64,000 bases of DNA from Anaeramoeba flamelloides (GCA_027625915.1 JANTQA010000045.1:558001-622000); one strand, 5' to 3'. Positions 1 through 13,649 are shown, counted from the first letter of the stretch. Numbers and translations: made by a program. The notes: a model not told the origin generated them from the sequence alone.

Positions 1-2416
1 TTGTATGAAAGGGTATCAAAATGCTATTTTAAATTGATATGTGATAACTTTTTGATGATTTTTTTTTAAACATTTAATTCTAAAAAAATAATTTTTCTTG
101 AGGATTAAACATTTATCTAATATATAAAAATATCTTGAACAAAATAGTACCAAAAAAATTAATAGAGATTACAAATTATAATCCATTTTCTTTGAAGGCT
201 CTATTATGGATTTTAAAAAATCAATGAATACAAAGTAAATCTTTTTTTCCCTTTATTAATCAAATGTTAGTATGGTTTTTTTTTTTAATCAAAACTTTTA
301 AATTTCTTGTCTAAAAGAAAGACTTCTCTCCAATTACAAAAAAAATATTCTTTTGGATGAATTCTTAGTATTCTTGTTCTAAATTAATTTTTATAATTTT
401 ATTCAAGATATTAGAAAGTAAATTTAAAAAGTAATTGAATTTTTTCTGTGAAAAAAAGTAAATTTAGTGATTAATTTTTAAATGTTTTATTACAGCTAAA
501 TTTTTTTACAGAATTTTATTTACGATTTTTGATTTTTTTTCGTTTTCAATTTTGTTGAAAGGATGTAATTAAATTGTTTAATAATCAATATATTTGAAAA
601 CAAATAACATTTTTAATTGTTAAATATTTACAAATTAAAAATATTGATTTAAAATAATTTCTTTAAAATGGGGGTTGTTATGGTAGTTTCCAAACAAATA
701 CTTCAGTGTAAAGTGTTATATAATTAAAATAATTTTTTTTATCAATGATATTTTTAAAATGAAATAATTTTTGTTGACTTTTTTTATGAAGATTGTGAAA
801 CCTTTATGTTGAGGAGAAATATCAGATAATTTTAAATTGAAGTTTATTAAACAATATCTTTTTCAATTTAAAAGAAAGTTTCAAAAATATAGATTAATTT
901 TTCTAAATACCGGATTTTGCCTGAAATTTTGATAATAAATATAATAAGATAATTGATATAAAGGGTATTATAATATACAATCTTGATAACTGTCCCCGAT
1001 TAATGTTAAAAATATTAAAATTTTGTGGTTAAATTTAATTTAAATATAAAAATTGGTGAATTTTAGACCAATTCAACTATATTTAACAAAGTTAATTTTT
1101 TTTCCGGGATATAAAAGAGATACTTAAAAAACATAATTTTAATAAAAAAGAACAAAAAAGTTGCTAAATTCAATCAATGGGTAACACAAGTATTTTATTA
1201 CATTCTATTTGAATTATGGGGCTGGATTGATTGTTGTTTAGTTCAACAATAATTAATAAAGATAGCTTAAAGTTTTTCAGTTTTTTTATTTGATTTTTTT
1301 TTTATAAAAAGTATAGGAAAAAATGATTCTAAGATAAATAATTAAACATTTAGTGTTATTTCAATTATATGTTCTTTGGTGAAAAAAATTGTTTTTTATT
1401 TTTATATGGAGATTTAGGGGGGGTAGATAAATTTATAAATCTTTTACCAATAGGTTATTCACTTTTTCATTGATTATTAATAAACTAAATTCAAAAAATA
1501 GGGGCCCAAATTTCGAGATCTCGTTCTAGAATCATTGGATTTCAATATGATGTTGGGCAGTTGATTAATGATGTAATTTAAATAAAATTTTCTACTTCAT
1601 AATTTACTAACCAAACTTTTGACTGAAAAATTGGAAGAAAATAAAAAAAAATTTTCAAACAATCAGATGACAATTTGATTTTTTTTTGTTTGTTAGTTTC
1701 TTCAATCAAATAGTTTCAGATGTTAATTTTTTCTTCACTGATTTACATTTAATATTTTTACATGATGAAAAATTTCAATTTAATTCTCAATCAAATTACT
1801 CTTACAACCGAAAAAAAATTTGATAATATCCAGATGTTGTAAAATTTTGGATGATTTTTTTAGCCAAATTTTTGTACAAAAAATGAAATAGATTTTTTTC
1901 AACGTATAAAAATTTTTAAAGAAGACACCTTGTTAGTATTTAATCTTCTGATGATTATCCATCAACTTCTAGTTTATTGATGATTATTTACAGGGTTCCT
2001 CATATAATTAGTTTAGTGAGTATAATTTGAAAAACTGGGCCCTTATTTTTCGAAAGTAGTTTATTTTATGTACAAATTGTTTTTTTATTATTCTTTTTTT
2101 TTCTTCTCTCTTAGGCTTTTTTGAGAGAATTTAATAAAAGAATTATTTATTTATTTGAATTGATTACTAATCAGGATAAAAATCACCTTAAATTTTTTTA
2201 ATTATTGGACTTTTGAAGGTAATAAATCCCCTTGTGAAATATACTCACAGATTATATATTTTTCGGAACATTTTTTGAAATTGTTATTATTGGCTTGATC
2301 AAAATAATCACAGGAGATGTTCTATTTTGTATAAAAAAAATGTAAATAAAATTGTTTTGGAAAAATATCAAATGTATTTTTCACAGATTTTATTTGAAAA
2401 TTTCTTCTATATATAT
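1..2416. other. gene-free AT-rich DNA
   Basis: No open frame of meaningful length, RNA gene or clear repeat boundary is visible. A loose inverted match involving GGGCCC followed by an A/T-rich stretch and TTTCGA occurs near 1500-1520 and 2035-2055; it could be the eroded ends of an old element, but it is too short to call. Confidence 0.5.
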
Positions 2417-3917
2417 CCCTTAGCACCCGTGATTTGCCTAAATTTCATCAAGTTTTTTAAATTAGATTTAAAATGATATTGTTCTACTAATATATTAATT
2501 TTCTTATTTGTCTTTAATCCAGATTTTAATTATAATAAAAAGTCAAAATAGTTCAAAGATAAAGTAGTTAAATTATTGATTTTTTTTTTGAAATTGAAAA
2601 AAAAAATAATAAATATTTATTTTTTATTATTTTTTTTAAAGATTTTTATTTTTATTTTATTTTTTTAAATCAGAAATTTTATTACATTAATAGTAATTCA
2701 AATCTCAACACATTAATTTATTAATAATAACCTCCAAACAATTTTGCTAATTTTATGATAAAAAAAAAAAATAAAAAAATAAATTACTTTGAAATTTAAT
2801 TTTTTTTTTTAGAAAAAATTTCAATAAATATCCAATTAAGAGAAAAATGAAATTTATTTCTTTAGGCCAAAATTAAATTTTTAATATGATTAATTTTCTT
2901 AAACTTTTATTTCTGCAATAGATAATAATTGAAAATCAAAAAAAAAAAAAAAAAATTGTAAAATAATTTCAATTTATTAAATTGGAATAAAACAAATATA
3001 AATTACTTTTTAATTGATAAAATATTTATACCTATATTTAAAATAAAATATAAAATAACTCTTAAATATTATTCCAATATAATAAAATAATCTTCGAAAC
3101 CAAATTTTTTTATTGCATTTTGTTATTGGTAAAAATTTGAATAATATATATGCGATATTTGGATTTTTCCTTTATAAATTAATTCAGATCTTGTTAAATA
3201 AGTTTTGATATATGGTCTCTAATTCAACAATATTGTTTATTTTATGTCTAGATTTTGAAAAGTCAAAAATTAAAAAATTGTAAAAAATAAAAAAAAAAAA
3301 TCAATTATTAATCTGACTCTAACTATTGTCCAAATCATTTAAAATTGAAAAAAAATCTTGTTGAAAAAATTGTAAAATTTTGCAATGAAATAAAATTTGA
3401 TTTTTTTTTTTTCAAATTTAATTTATATTTTTTTTTATTTTTCAATTATTTAGAATCTAATATAGATATTGATATTGATTAGTAATCAATAGATAAAACA
3501 AATTTTCTATGTGAAGTTATAATAACTTTTATAATGAATAAATTATTTAATCAAGCATTTTAGGCAATTTTGGGGTGCAAAGGGCCCCAAAAAAAATTTA
3601 CAGTAAAGTATCATGTGTTTTAAATGTTAAAACTAAGAGGTTTTTGATGTCTAGACAAACTTTTCAAAAAAAAAAAAAAAATTATTTTGACAAAATTTGA
3701 AAAAATAATAAAATCACAATAACCAAAAAAAAAATTCCCAATGTTGAAAAATTTTTTTCAAGTTATTTTTTTATTTTAAGTAACTATACAATTTTTAATG
3801 ATAAAATTTTCTTTCTAAGATAATTTTTTATTAATTCTATACCTTATTATCCTTTGATAACATTTCAAATTAAAATTTTTTTTTGAAATGTTTTTAGGTT
3901 ATTTGGGGTGCTAAGGG
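2417..3917 (+). mobile_element. 1.5 kb TIR element, copy A (non-coding)
   Basis: This stretch begins CCCTTAGCACCC and ends GGGGTGCTAAGGG, so its ends are inverted repeats of about 13 bp. Both sides are TA microsatellite (TATATAT before, a longer TA run after). The whole unit recurs in reverse orientation at 13836-15329, matching by eye along its full length with roughly one difference in ten. No long frame is present, so it looks like a non-autonomous DNA element that lands in TA repeats, comparable in habit to rice Micron MITEs (analogy only). An extra terminal-like motif, GGGGTGCAAAGGG, lies inside at 3572-3584, so the unit may be a composite. Confidence 0.75.
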
Positions 3918-5719
3918 GTATATATATATATATAAATATCCCTTTTGACACATTAAATACCAATTATTTATGAAATTATTTTTTCAGATAACTCTAAAAT
4001 TTGAAAATTCTATTAGTTTATCAAGAATTAGATTATTATTGAGAATAAATAAAAAATTGTAATATCTCGTCATTCAATATAGGTTTCTGTAATTTTTGTG
4101 GTTTTAGAAATTTCAAAATTTCAAAGATAAGGGTAGTATCCTATTGAATAATTATTAAAACAAATAAAGAAAAGTTATGATATTTTTTAATACCTGAAAG
4201 GATTTTAAATTGGTTTTTCGTTGAGTGACTTTTTAATGTTTTTGAAAATATTAAATGATTAAATTTTTATAAAAATGATATATATTTTTTTTACAGAATT
4301 GATAGTTAGGGGGTTGACACATTTTCCAGACATTTTCTCTATTTTACTTTTTAAGCAACAAATTTGAATCAATTAAAGAGTTTTTATCAACATTTTTTTT
4401 AACACTTCTTGTTCCTTATACGAATTCACCACAAAAAGTACTATTTACTTTTCCAGACTTAATGTTTTTCAAGAAAGGATAAAAATAATTATGTAAATGT
4501 AAGAAATTTTGTCTTCTTGATCTAAAATTCAAAGATTTATTTTTTCAAAAAAATTACATAAAAAATTAAAAAAATTACATTTTTGTAACATTTTTGCTGA
4601 AAATATTTTATTTAATTCCCAGCCTTTAAACAAATCCAAAAATTAAACAAAAAACTCACAAGAAAAAACTTACAAAATACAAAATAGAACCAAAGCAAGC
4701 TGAAAAGATTGACAAAGAAAGGAAATCTTAAAAAAAATTAAAATTATTGATGGTAATACCAAAAATATGGTGTTTGTTGATAACAAAAACCAGGAATAAA
4801 TATTTAACTTTTTGAACATAAATATTTTTCTTACAAATGATTTATAATGTTTTTTTTATTTTTCTTAAATTGCTAATTCAGAAGAAAAAAATATTCTTGT
4901 ATTGATGGTTCAGAAAAACATTGATAAGGATTGGTTTTTTGTTATTATTGGTGAAAATTTTAAGTTCTGTAAAATGAAATGATTTTAAGGGTAAACAGAT
5001 TTTAATCTGCAACAACCCAAGACAACCTTGTTATTCTTGTTGATAATGCTCAAAAGAAATTCTACATTTCATTGATTATGCAAATAATAAGATTTGTATT
5101 GTCAAAGATCATTTTGATCCTGTTCATTTTCTGAAAACCCAATTTATTAAAAAAAGAAGAAACTTGGAAAAAATGTTTTTTAAGTTTTATTTTTTATTTT
5201 AACTTTTTATCATTGTTCTGATTTATCAACATGTTCATCAGTGGGTTAATTAGTTGATATGTAGTTATTTTTAAATTGTGAAAAAAATATTTTTTTACAA
5301 AATACATCAATCCTATTATAAATTACATATACTTTTATTTCTTTTCACAAATTTTCTATTACATAAAAATTCAGAAAAAAAATGATCAGATATGGATTTT
5401 TTCAAAATAATTTTTCATTTAATAGAGTTTATTTTGCTTTCAAGATTTTATCATTGGTGTATTAAAGAATATAACTTTTTTAAAAATTGAAACAATGAAA
5501 ATGTAGAACTTTTTATTGCGGAGTAAACATTTACATACAATTGACAAAGTGTTAAAAATAATTGGAATTATAATAAGAATCATCATAAAAAAATTTATTT
5601 TCTAAGAAAATAATCAGTGTTCATTTGTGTTTTTAAGCACGTAGTGTAATTACCAATTTTTGAATGATTGTTTTATATACAATTGCTTAATCCATTAAAA
5701 CTCAAATTGTGTTTTAAAT
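3918..5719. other. intergenic, 3' side of the Rab gene
   Basis: Starts with a short TA microsatellite (3919-3936). No gene is seen. Between about 4640 and 5170 the base composition is slightly less AT-rich and short coding-like stretches appear in changing frames on the plus strand, which could be a very old dead gene; no family is recognisable. Confidence 0.35.
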
Positions 5720-8700
5720 TTAACAACAAGTATCATTTGGTTTATCTTCTGATTCAACAAACTTAATATTTCCCTCCTTTTCATCTAAGTTTTTTTTGGA
5801 ATTAGTTTTTGGTAAATGTGTAAGCAACTGTCTAAATAATTCATAAACATTTTTCCCGGTTTTAGCAGATGTTTCAAAAAAAAGTGCACCTGAACTTTCG
5901 GCATATTCCTTTACTTCTTCTATACTTACTTGCCTATCGTTGCTAAGGTCCACTTTATTTCCAACAATTGCCATTTTGACGTCAATTGGCCCCATTTGTT
6001 GCAATTCTTTAACCCATTTTTTTGCAGTAATAAAAGATTCCTAAATTATAAAAGAATAATGTTAATGGTAGAAATGAATAATATAGTTTAAAGATTTTTT
6101 TAATAAAAAAAATAATATATAAAAAGGGAGGTGAGATAAAAAAAGGATAAAATTATTATTATTAATAGAATACCAATGTGATAATAAAACTTTTTAAGAT
6201 ATAAAATGTTAAAACTGATTTAACTTTATATATAAACTCCAATTTAGAATTTTTAACACACCAAAATTCAATTTGTAAAAAAAAAAAATATCTTATTTAA
6301 TCAATTCTAAAAGAAATACCAAATTAGAACCATTCAATAAACGAAATTTTAACAAATTTTTATAAATTACAATACTCACAAAACAAAAAAAAAATAAATA
6401 ATAATCAATACTAATAAATTGTTGGTATGTAAAAATTTTTGGAGAGAGCTAAAATAAAAAAAATACATTAGTAAATTTGTTTAGATTCTATTAGGAATAT
6501 TGATCAATCAAAGGTAAGATACTATCATCAATTAATTTTATTTGAAGTTCTTCTATTTTGAACAACTCAACTTTTACCTTATAGCAATCTCTGAAAAAAA
6601 AATTTGATCAAACGAAACAACCTATGTAATTCAAAAAATGAAATGAAACGAAAACAAAAAACTAAAAGATGAAAAAATTATTTTCATATTTTTCAAAAAT
6701 CAAAATTATTTCCAATTTGAATGAAATTCTATTATTGTGATTGTTTGAACAGTTTTAACTGTGTGAAATATTTTGAATTTTAGTTTATATATAAACTATT
6801 TTACATTCCAAGGAGTACAGTTACAATGTGTGGATTAATGTGTTTAAAGGATTTAAATGGATATTAGAAGAAAAAATTTATTTTGGAAATTTCAAAATTG
6901 AAATCATTTTTTACATTTTTTGCTTCATTTTTGTTTTTGTTTTTTTTTAGATAATTGATATTTGAAAGTAATTGTTTTTACAATTTTTTTTTTTTCTAAG
7001 ATCTAGTTACGAAGTAAAAATGTGTTATTCTAAAGTTATTGAAACAGTGGAAAAGATTGTCGATAAAAGTCTTATTCATTTCTATTGAAAATTTATTTTA
7101 TCTTCAATTGAAGATCAAAATGAATATTGTTATTTTTTTCAATTGTTTATAATAATTTTGGTTTTTTCAATCTTTAAGAAAATATATAGATTTGATGAGA
7201 TTTTCTTCATGCGAATATCAACTTTTCTCTAATGTGTAGTATTCTACTAATTTCTTATTTATTCTTTAAAAGGGCTTTTATATAAAAAAATTGATATTTG
7301 GAATTTTTTAGGATCACTTTAACATAAATAAAGTTGAGGTGTTTTAGTTTGCAATTATTAGAAACTTTCCAATATTTTTTTTAAAATATTTGGAATTTTT
7401 TTTTAATTGAGGCATTCAAATTTTGATTTTAGCAAAAATGCTCATTTTATGGCAGTTTCATTTATAGTGTGTAGTTGTAAACTTTTTTTAAAAAATAAAA
7501 AATTCAAAGAAAAGAAAAAAAGAATTTGATTTAAGTTAAATTCAAAGCACTAGTTTTGGAAAAGAGTAATTGTAGTAATCAACTTTGTACTTTTTTTCAA
7601 AAATTCTTCAATAAATTTGAGAATTTCATTTTTCACTTATACCAGACTCTGATTATTGGAAATTTTCTATTTGAGAAGAAACCCCACAAAAATGTTTGGA
7701 TTTAACCAAAGTTAAACTTAGTGTTTGAACTATTTTTAAATTCTTTTTTTTTTTTTTTTTTGTTTAGCTTGTATGCTGAATACCTTAATAACTATGTTGA
7801 TAATCAATAATTCTCTCTTAAAGCCTTTAGATTAGATCCAATCACATTTAAATTGTGAAAGGAATACTCATCGAAATATTCTTCCATTTGACCAAAAAAA
7901 GGTTTTATGTGTATTTTGTTATAATGAAAAATTAACTAAAAATTTTTAGATATGTAAACTTGAACACCCTTATTAAGAAATGTAAAAATCAAAAAGAAAA
8001 ATAATAACGATTGTAATTACTAAGAAAAGAAGATCAATACAAACACTCTCAATAAACAACTCCGTCTTTGAGGGATTGTGTTATCTATGATTTTTGTACA
8101 TTGTGTTACTTTTATTTTTACATTGTCTCGGTAAATCAAAATAATTCTTACAAAGGAATTGTGGCTTTCTCTGAATTTTTTTATGTTTTGATTCTTTTGG
8201 TTTTTTCTTTAATTGTAATTCTCAAGAATTCTTATGCGATATAGTATTTACTCTTTTTGGTATTTTGAAATGAATTTCCAATGACTGAACACTCTGAACA
8301 TTTGGTTTATTTTTGTGTGACAATTTTTTTTTTATTTGATTCGTTTCTCTGAAAATCCAATTGTTAGTTTCAAGGCAAATGGGGTTGAGGTGTCGTGAGA
8401 AAGGTGTTATGGAATTTTGCATTTAACGATCTAAATGTAAATTTTATTTGCAAAAATTCTTCATATTTTTTCTTTTATACAAAAAAATTAAAAGTTTCTA
8501 TTGATAAAAAATGATCTTTCTTTTTTCAGAATTGAGGATTTTGGAGAATTTTATACAATATCAAATACTTTTTTGTGTTTTTTTCAAATTTTTATTTGTT
8601 TGAGTTTAACAAAGTATTAGTCACCAAAAATTTTCAATCATTTCTATTTTGAACTTTTGTGTAAAATTCCAAAATCATCTAAAATTAACGACTACACCAA

Positions 8701-11700
8701 AAAAAAAATTCATAGAAAATTCTCGACGATATGTCAAGGTTTTAGACATTTTAATATCTGGAAGATGAAATTTTTCAAAAGGATGTTTTTCCCCATCTCC
8801 TTCTTTTTCATTTTTTGATATGAGGAGAGTCAAAAAATGTGGAAAACATTTCATTTTTTCCTTCTTAGATATCACTAAATATAAAAATTGTATGATTTGT
8901 AACCTCTAAAAACTTATTAAAATACACTATGCATTGAATTTCAATTACAAGCATATTCATTAAGTTAAACGACTATATTTTTAATAAAATTAAGTTCACA
9001 AAATCTTTTTTTTTGACATGAAATGTTTTTTTTTTAAATCACAACTTTGAAAATTCAATTATTTTTTATATTTTTAATTCTGATTAATTTCTTTATTCAC
9101 TATTGATAAAATTTTTTATTTTTATAATATAACGAATTTTGCTTCATTCTATAATATTATCATTCATGAAATTTAATTTTTTTTTTTTTTTGCTTTTTAA
9201 TTTTGGTTATAATCAATTTTAAATCTAATTGAAAATTAAATTCTCTTGTTTATCATGTGTAATAATTCCTTTGATAAACAATTCATATAAAAAAATTATT
9301 ATTTTTTTTTTGCAGAATTTATGAAAAATTGAATAATATTTAAGAAATGAAACTCCATGGTAGTTAAATTAAAGAAAAGAGTAAGTGGATAGTTATTTTT
9401 GAAAATAGTTTATAACCATCCGGAAAAAAATTTTCAAATATTTAAAAAATTGTCATATAAATTTTAATTGTAAAAAAGGGGTAAAATTTAAAATTTCAAA
9501 TAATTTTTGACTTATTTTTTTACTTCTTCTTAAAAGCATATAATCAAGTCCAAAAATGGTGTTTATTCTTCAAATTAAAATAGAATTTAAAACGTCAAAT
9601 TAAGCCAAAATTAGGTATGTTCAATTTTTGAAATCTAGGGATTTAATTGTAAAAATTAGTAGAATTAACTCTTTTTTTAATTTTTTTTTTTTTGGGGGGG
9701 GTATTGATATGATTGGCCTACTAATGTGAAATTGACTGTAAGAGTATACCAATGGTTATTAATCCAGTTTTATTTATTTAAATTTCAGATATCTTTCATT
9801 GATCAGTAAAAAAGAAGAAGGATATTTTTTGGAAATTTAAAAATTTCACTTTCATTTTACAATTAAATTGATTTTCCAAGTTTTTTCTATTTGACAATTT
9901 TTTTCCAGATTATGAGATAATTTTTTTTTCAATACAGTCGGTGATCAATAGACTACAATGAAAGAATTCTTTGTTTCAGTTTCTAATGTTGAATAAAGCC
10001 ATTTTGAAAGGGTGTGGCCAAAAAAATTTTTAAGAGGGACCTGGAAAAGCTCTATTGAGGATTTTTGATTATTTTAAAGATAACTTTGAAAAAAATTTTG
10101 GTCATATTTTTTAAAATGGATATAATAAAAATCCTCTATGTTTTCATTTAATGGCAAAGAAAGAATCAGAATCCAAATTATTTCAATTCATAATCACAAC
10201 TTAAAATAAAGAGGCACGTGGACGAAATAAACTTAAATCATAAAATATTGGAGCATAAAAGATATTATTTTATAAAACAAGTACTATTATTTATAAATAT
10301 AATGATACTGAAACAATACTAAGGATTGAAAAGAACGATTATACCAATTTTTCACAACATTTTTTTTTTTTTTTTTATTTAGATTATATATAGAATACTT
10401 ATTTAATTGCTTGAGATAACCCAAGTAGATTCACCTAATTTGAAAAAAAAATTTTTTTTATAGAGGTTTGCTATGAATTTAGAGAATGATAATTTTTATT
10501 CTTGCTTTTTTGATTGATTGAATATTATTTTTGAACAACTGTGATTTAATAAATCCATCATTCCAATAACTGGGTGGTCATAATTTAAAAGTTTGATTCT
10601 TAAATAAAGGATTTGATTTTAAATAAAAGAAATTCCACATCAATTTTCCTAATATTCACAATTAAAATAATCCTTTCAAGGATTATTTTCATTTCAAGTA
10701 TTTTTTTTCAATACTATACACCCACTTTAATGAACTTTAGGTGGGTTTATTACTGATTTCATAAAAAAATATGGTTAGTTATAAAATGGATTTGATTTTA
10801 AATATTTACGAATATTTACACATCAATTTCCCTAATATTCACAATTAAAAATCTTTTCAAGGATTATTTTCATATCCGGTATTTTTTTCAATACTATACC
10901 TTTTTTTTAATCAAACTAAAAAATTAAAGATCTATACTGAATATAACAACAGTAATAGTTTGTATGTTTGCCTTGGCAAAATTTGAATGGGAGTTTAATT
11001 AGAATCGATTTTTTAAAAAAAAATGTTTCAAAAATTGAGTTATTTTTGTATTAGGACTATCATTATTTTATGTTCTGTGAGAACTGAAATCAAATTTTGT
11101 AAACAAAAAAAAATGGTTTAAAAGGATGCCTGTTAAAGGAAAGATATAATATTACAAATTTTAGAATTTTTTGGGATTGTGAGGAAAATTCTAAAACCTT
11201 TAAAAATTATAGTTAGTTCCACTTTTAAGGCACAAACTTTTTAACGAAAATTAAGGCACAAAAAAATTTTCGAATTTAAGCACAAAATTTAGATTCTAGT
11301 AAAATAAATTGTTAAAAAAAAAATTTCCTAAATTTAAAACATTCAATATAACAAGATTTCTTGATTCAATGCGCTTTACAGACAATAAATGTGTTGTTAG
11401 AATAAAAAGTAATCTCCACTGGCCACAACATACAGACAGTACTTTAAAACCTTCAAGACTGATTTAAATTGAAAGGAATATTTAAAAATCCTAAAAATGG
11501 CAATACTTTGACTTTCCTTTTGTTGGCATTATTTTCAATCATTTTTAATGATGAACGCTATTGTATTTCAATCCCAACAGGGCAGAAAATATGAATCGTC
11601 GTTAAATTGAAAAGAATGAGAATTGTTTTTATTCCTGTAACTGTTCATATGCTTATTCAGGCTTTAAGAGGTTTGAAGCAGACTAATCTTATAATTAAAG

Positions 11701-12510
11701 GGAGAAATGTTCAAAAAGTATCCACAATAAAAAATTGAAAACAGAAACAATTTTTAAGAGGATGGGTGTATTTGTAAATGGACCCACTTTCACAAGCGTC
11801 CCCCAATTTGTATTAAAAAAAAGGAGATCAGATATTTTTGTCAGAACTTTCAAAAACAGTTAATTAATTCCATACTGAAAAACTTGTAATCATTTTAAGC
11901 AAGAAGGTTGAGGATTGCAGTTCTCGATCCTTTCATTAAAATAAAATGTAATTCGAATTATAGTTCTTTAAAGTAAAAGTTGATTTTGGGTTTAAGAAAA
12001 GAATAATAACAAACACTATCGGTAATGTCATAAACAATAATTGCACCTGACGCACTTCGGTAATACCTAAAAAAAATAATAAAAAAAAATACAATAAAAC
12101 AAAAAGAAATACAAATCATTTGTTAACTCTTGAAGTAAGAAGAAAGGAGAGAACAAACAAAAAAAAAAATTACATTGGAGCCATTGAAGAATATCTTTCT
12201 TGTCCTGCGGTATCCTTTTTTTAAGAAAAAGAAGAGATTATTTTTGAAGGTAATTAGAGTTTTTATTTCGTGTACAAATAATAAGAAATATTTTTTTGTG
12301 ATCATTAGCTTGCATCAAAAAGAAAAAAGGTACCCAAATTTGAAGTTTGTATTTCAGATTTTCAATCGACAATTCCTTTGTTAAAAAAGATGCACCAACA
12401 TTTGGTTCCTGTCCTTCTTGAAATTGGTTATTGGTAAAACGAAGAAGAATTGAAGATTTACCAACGGAAGAACCACCAAGAAAAACGATTTTCTTTTTAA
12501 TTGAGCTCAT
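5720..12510 (-). CDS. Rab5-family small GTPase, four exons
   Basis: Small GTPase acting as an endosomal membrane switch. Exons on the minus strand: 12510-12334, 12214-12174, 12066-12015 and 6040-5720, giving 196 residues. All junctions are GT-AG and join in frame (phases 0, 2, 0). Visible motifs: P-loop GGSSVGKS (residues 12-19), switch I threonine region within GASFLTKEL, WDTAGQE (59-65), GNKVD, and ETSAK. The segment RYSSMAPMYYRSASGAI closely resembles Rab5 (RYHSLAPMYYRGA...), as does ESF..AK.WVKEL. It ends in Cys-Cys, the geranylgeranylation site of Rabs. Length is normal for Rab5. The glutamine of DTAGQE is present, so GTP hydrolysis should be intact. P-loop position 2 is Gly-Ser rather than the usual Glu-Ser/Gly-Asp. 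Introns 1 and 2 are 119 and 107 nt; intron 3 is 5,974 nt. Rab21/22 would be the nearest alternatives. Confidence 0.93.
6785..7335 (+). repeat. eroded copy of the 700-bp CAGTCAAAGGGGCCC family
   Basis: From GTGTTTAAAGGATTTAAATGG to TTCTTTAAAAGGGC it follows the interior of the element at 35555-36263 in the same orientation and order: the GGATATTAGAAG block, the TTATTCTAA..TTATTGAAAC block and the TAGTATTCTACTAATTTCT block. The terminal repeats are worn away. It lacks the internal palindrome present in the copies at 35.9, 38.8 and 40.0 kb. Confidence 0.6.
10608..10905. repeat. direct duplication of a ~120-bp unit
   Basis: GGATTTGATTTTAAATA starts both units (about 10608-10735 and 10788-10905). 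Both then share CACATCAATTT, CCTAATATTCACAATTAAAA, TTTTCAAGGATTATTTTCAT and TTTTTTCAATACTATAC in the same order. No coding potential is seen; the unit may be an old tandem duplication. Confidence 0.7.
11210..11340 (+). mobile_element. half copy of the TA-flanked CAGTCAGTT MITE
   Basis: It reads TTAGTTCCACTTTTAAGGCA, then CACAAACTTTTTAACG, AATTAAGGCACAA, TTAAGCACAAAA and AGATTCTAGTAAAATAAATT, i.e. one whole arm of the MITE family seen at 53.8-58.4 kb. The second arm is missing. It lies in the Rab5 intron. Confidence 0.7.
11355..11960 (+). pseudogene. decayed reading frame of unknown family
   Basis: Base composition is richer in G and C than the rest of the intron, and the plus strand shows long stretches of protein-like sequence with varied amino acids (for example RFTDNKCVVRIKSNLHW near 11370 and GLKQTNLIIKGRNVQKV near 11670). 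Several in-frame stops and at least one frame change interrupt it, so it is not functional. I do not recognise the family; it could be a dead host gene or part of a dead mobile element carried into the intron. Orientation is opposite to the Rab5 gene, which argues that it is not a lost Rab exon. Confidence 0.45.
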
Positions 12511-13599
12511 TGTTGGAAAGTTTTTTTGAAAGATGGTAATTTGTGTTGAAAAATGAGAAAAATGATTTTGTGATTTTTAAAAATTATGATTTTGATATAA
12601 GTAAAATTAAATATCGAGGTTTTAAGCTTTGTTTGGAATTACTCTAAAAAATATAGAGTTTTTATGATTTAAGACGAATCGATGATTTCAATTTTTTTCT
12701 TAAATGATCATATTTTTCGATAAGTGATTTTTTTCTTGTTTCAACTGGTTAGTATTTCCAAGAGTCTAGTGTTTTTTTCTATAAAATCATACTTTGGTGT
12801 GGACATAAGTTTTGAAAAAGTTTCATAGGAGAATAAGAAATCTTAATAAGAAAAAAAATTGAGACTTTTGAAGGATATTTATACCTTCTTAAACTGAGGT
12901 AATCAAATTTTCAGAACTGCAAAATGATGGCATAAACACTTTAAAAATTTCTTAAGAAACGACTAAAAATAAATGATTGTGACGAAAATTGTTTAATTAA
13001 ACCAGTATTTTTTTTTCTTTGGAAATTTTGCTATTTTTTCTCTCATACTAAACTTTTATACAATTTATATCAATAGGAAAAGTTGATGTATAGAAAATGT
13101 ATTTGTAACCATTGAAAAGGTAGTAAATTCATAGGGTTTTCATTCTCCTTTTTTTATATACTTTGAAATTTCAAAGAAATTTATTGATCTTTTATATATT
13201 TTTTCAGTTCTTTTTGAGATCTTTATTTGAGGAAACAATAATTTAACCTTTAATAAGCCAAATTATTCCTTTCAAGTTCTTCTAATTTTTCTTCTTATTA
13301 ATTATATAAACATAAAGAAATCCACAAACCTGATTTGATATCATAATTCTAGGTATTTTATTTAGCTCTTTTTGATTGAGAGCTAAGATTTTTTATTTGT
13401 GTTATTTTCAATTTTAACACTTTATTAAACCAAGAATCCCAAATGAAAAGAATTTAAAATTGAAAAAATTACAATCTCTCGGATTTGAAGAGTTCAATTT
13501 CTAAAACTATAAAATAATTTGCTGCAATTCAATCCGGGGAAAACCCAACCATATTATTGAAAAAAATTTATAATAATTCTACATTTTGAAAATTAATCG

Positions 13600-13649
<50 letters not shown>

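Larger units (their letters stand above)
6041..12014 (-). other. 5,974-nt intron of the Rab5 gene
   Basis: The donor side is deduced from exon 3 ending ...ITDS with GTTTGT following, and the acceptor from TTTAG just before ESFITAKKW. Joining them restores the conserved YDIT-D-S-ESF block exactly in frame. Inside are an eroded copy of the CAGTCAAAGGGGCCCA element family (about 6790-7335), a tandem duplication (10608-10905), half of a TA-flanked MITE (about 11210-11340) and a decayed coding region (about 11355-11960). The other introns measured in this window run from about 100 to 620 nt. Confidence 0.85.

Noticed and set aside
4640-5170. Possible dead gene with short coding-like pieces
   Set aside because: Pieces are too short and change frame too often; no family could be suggested.
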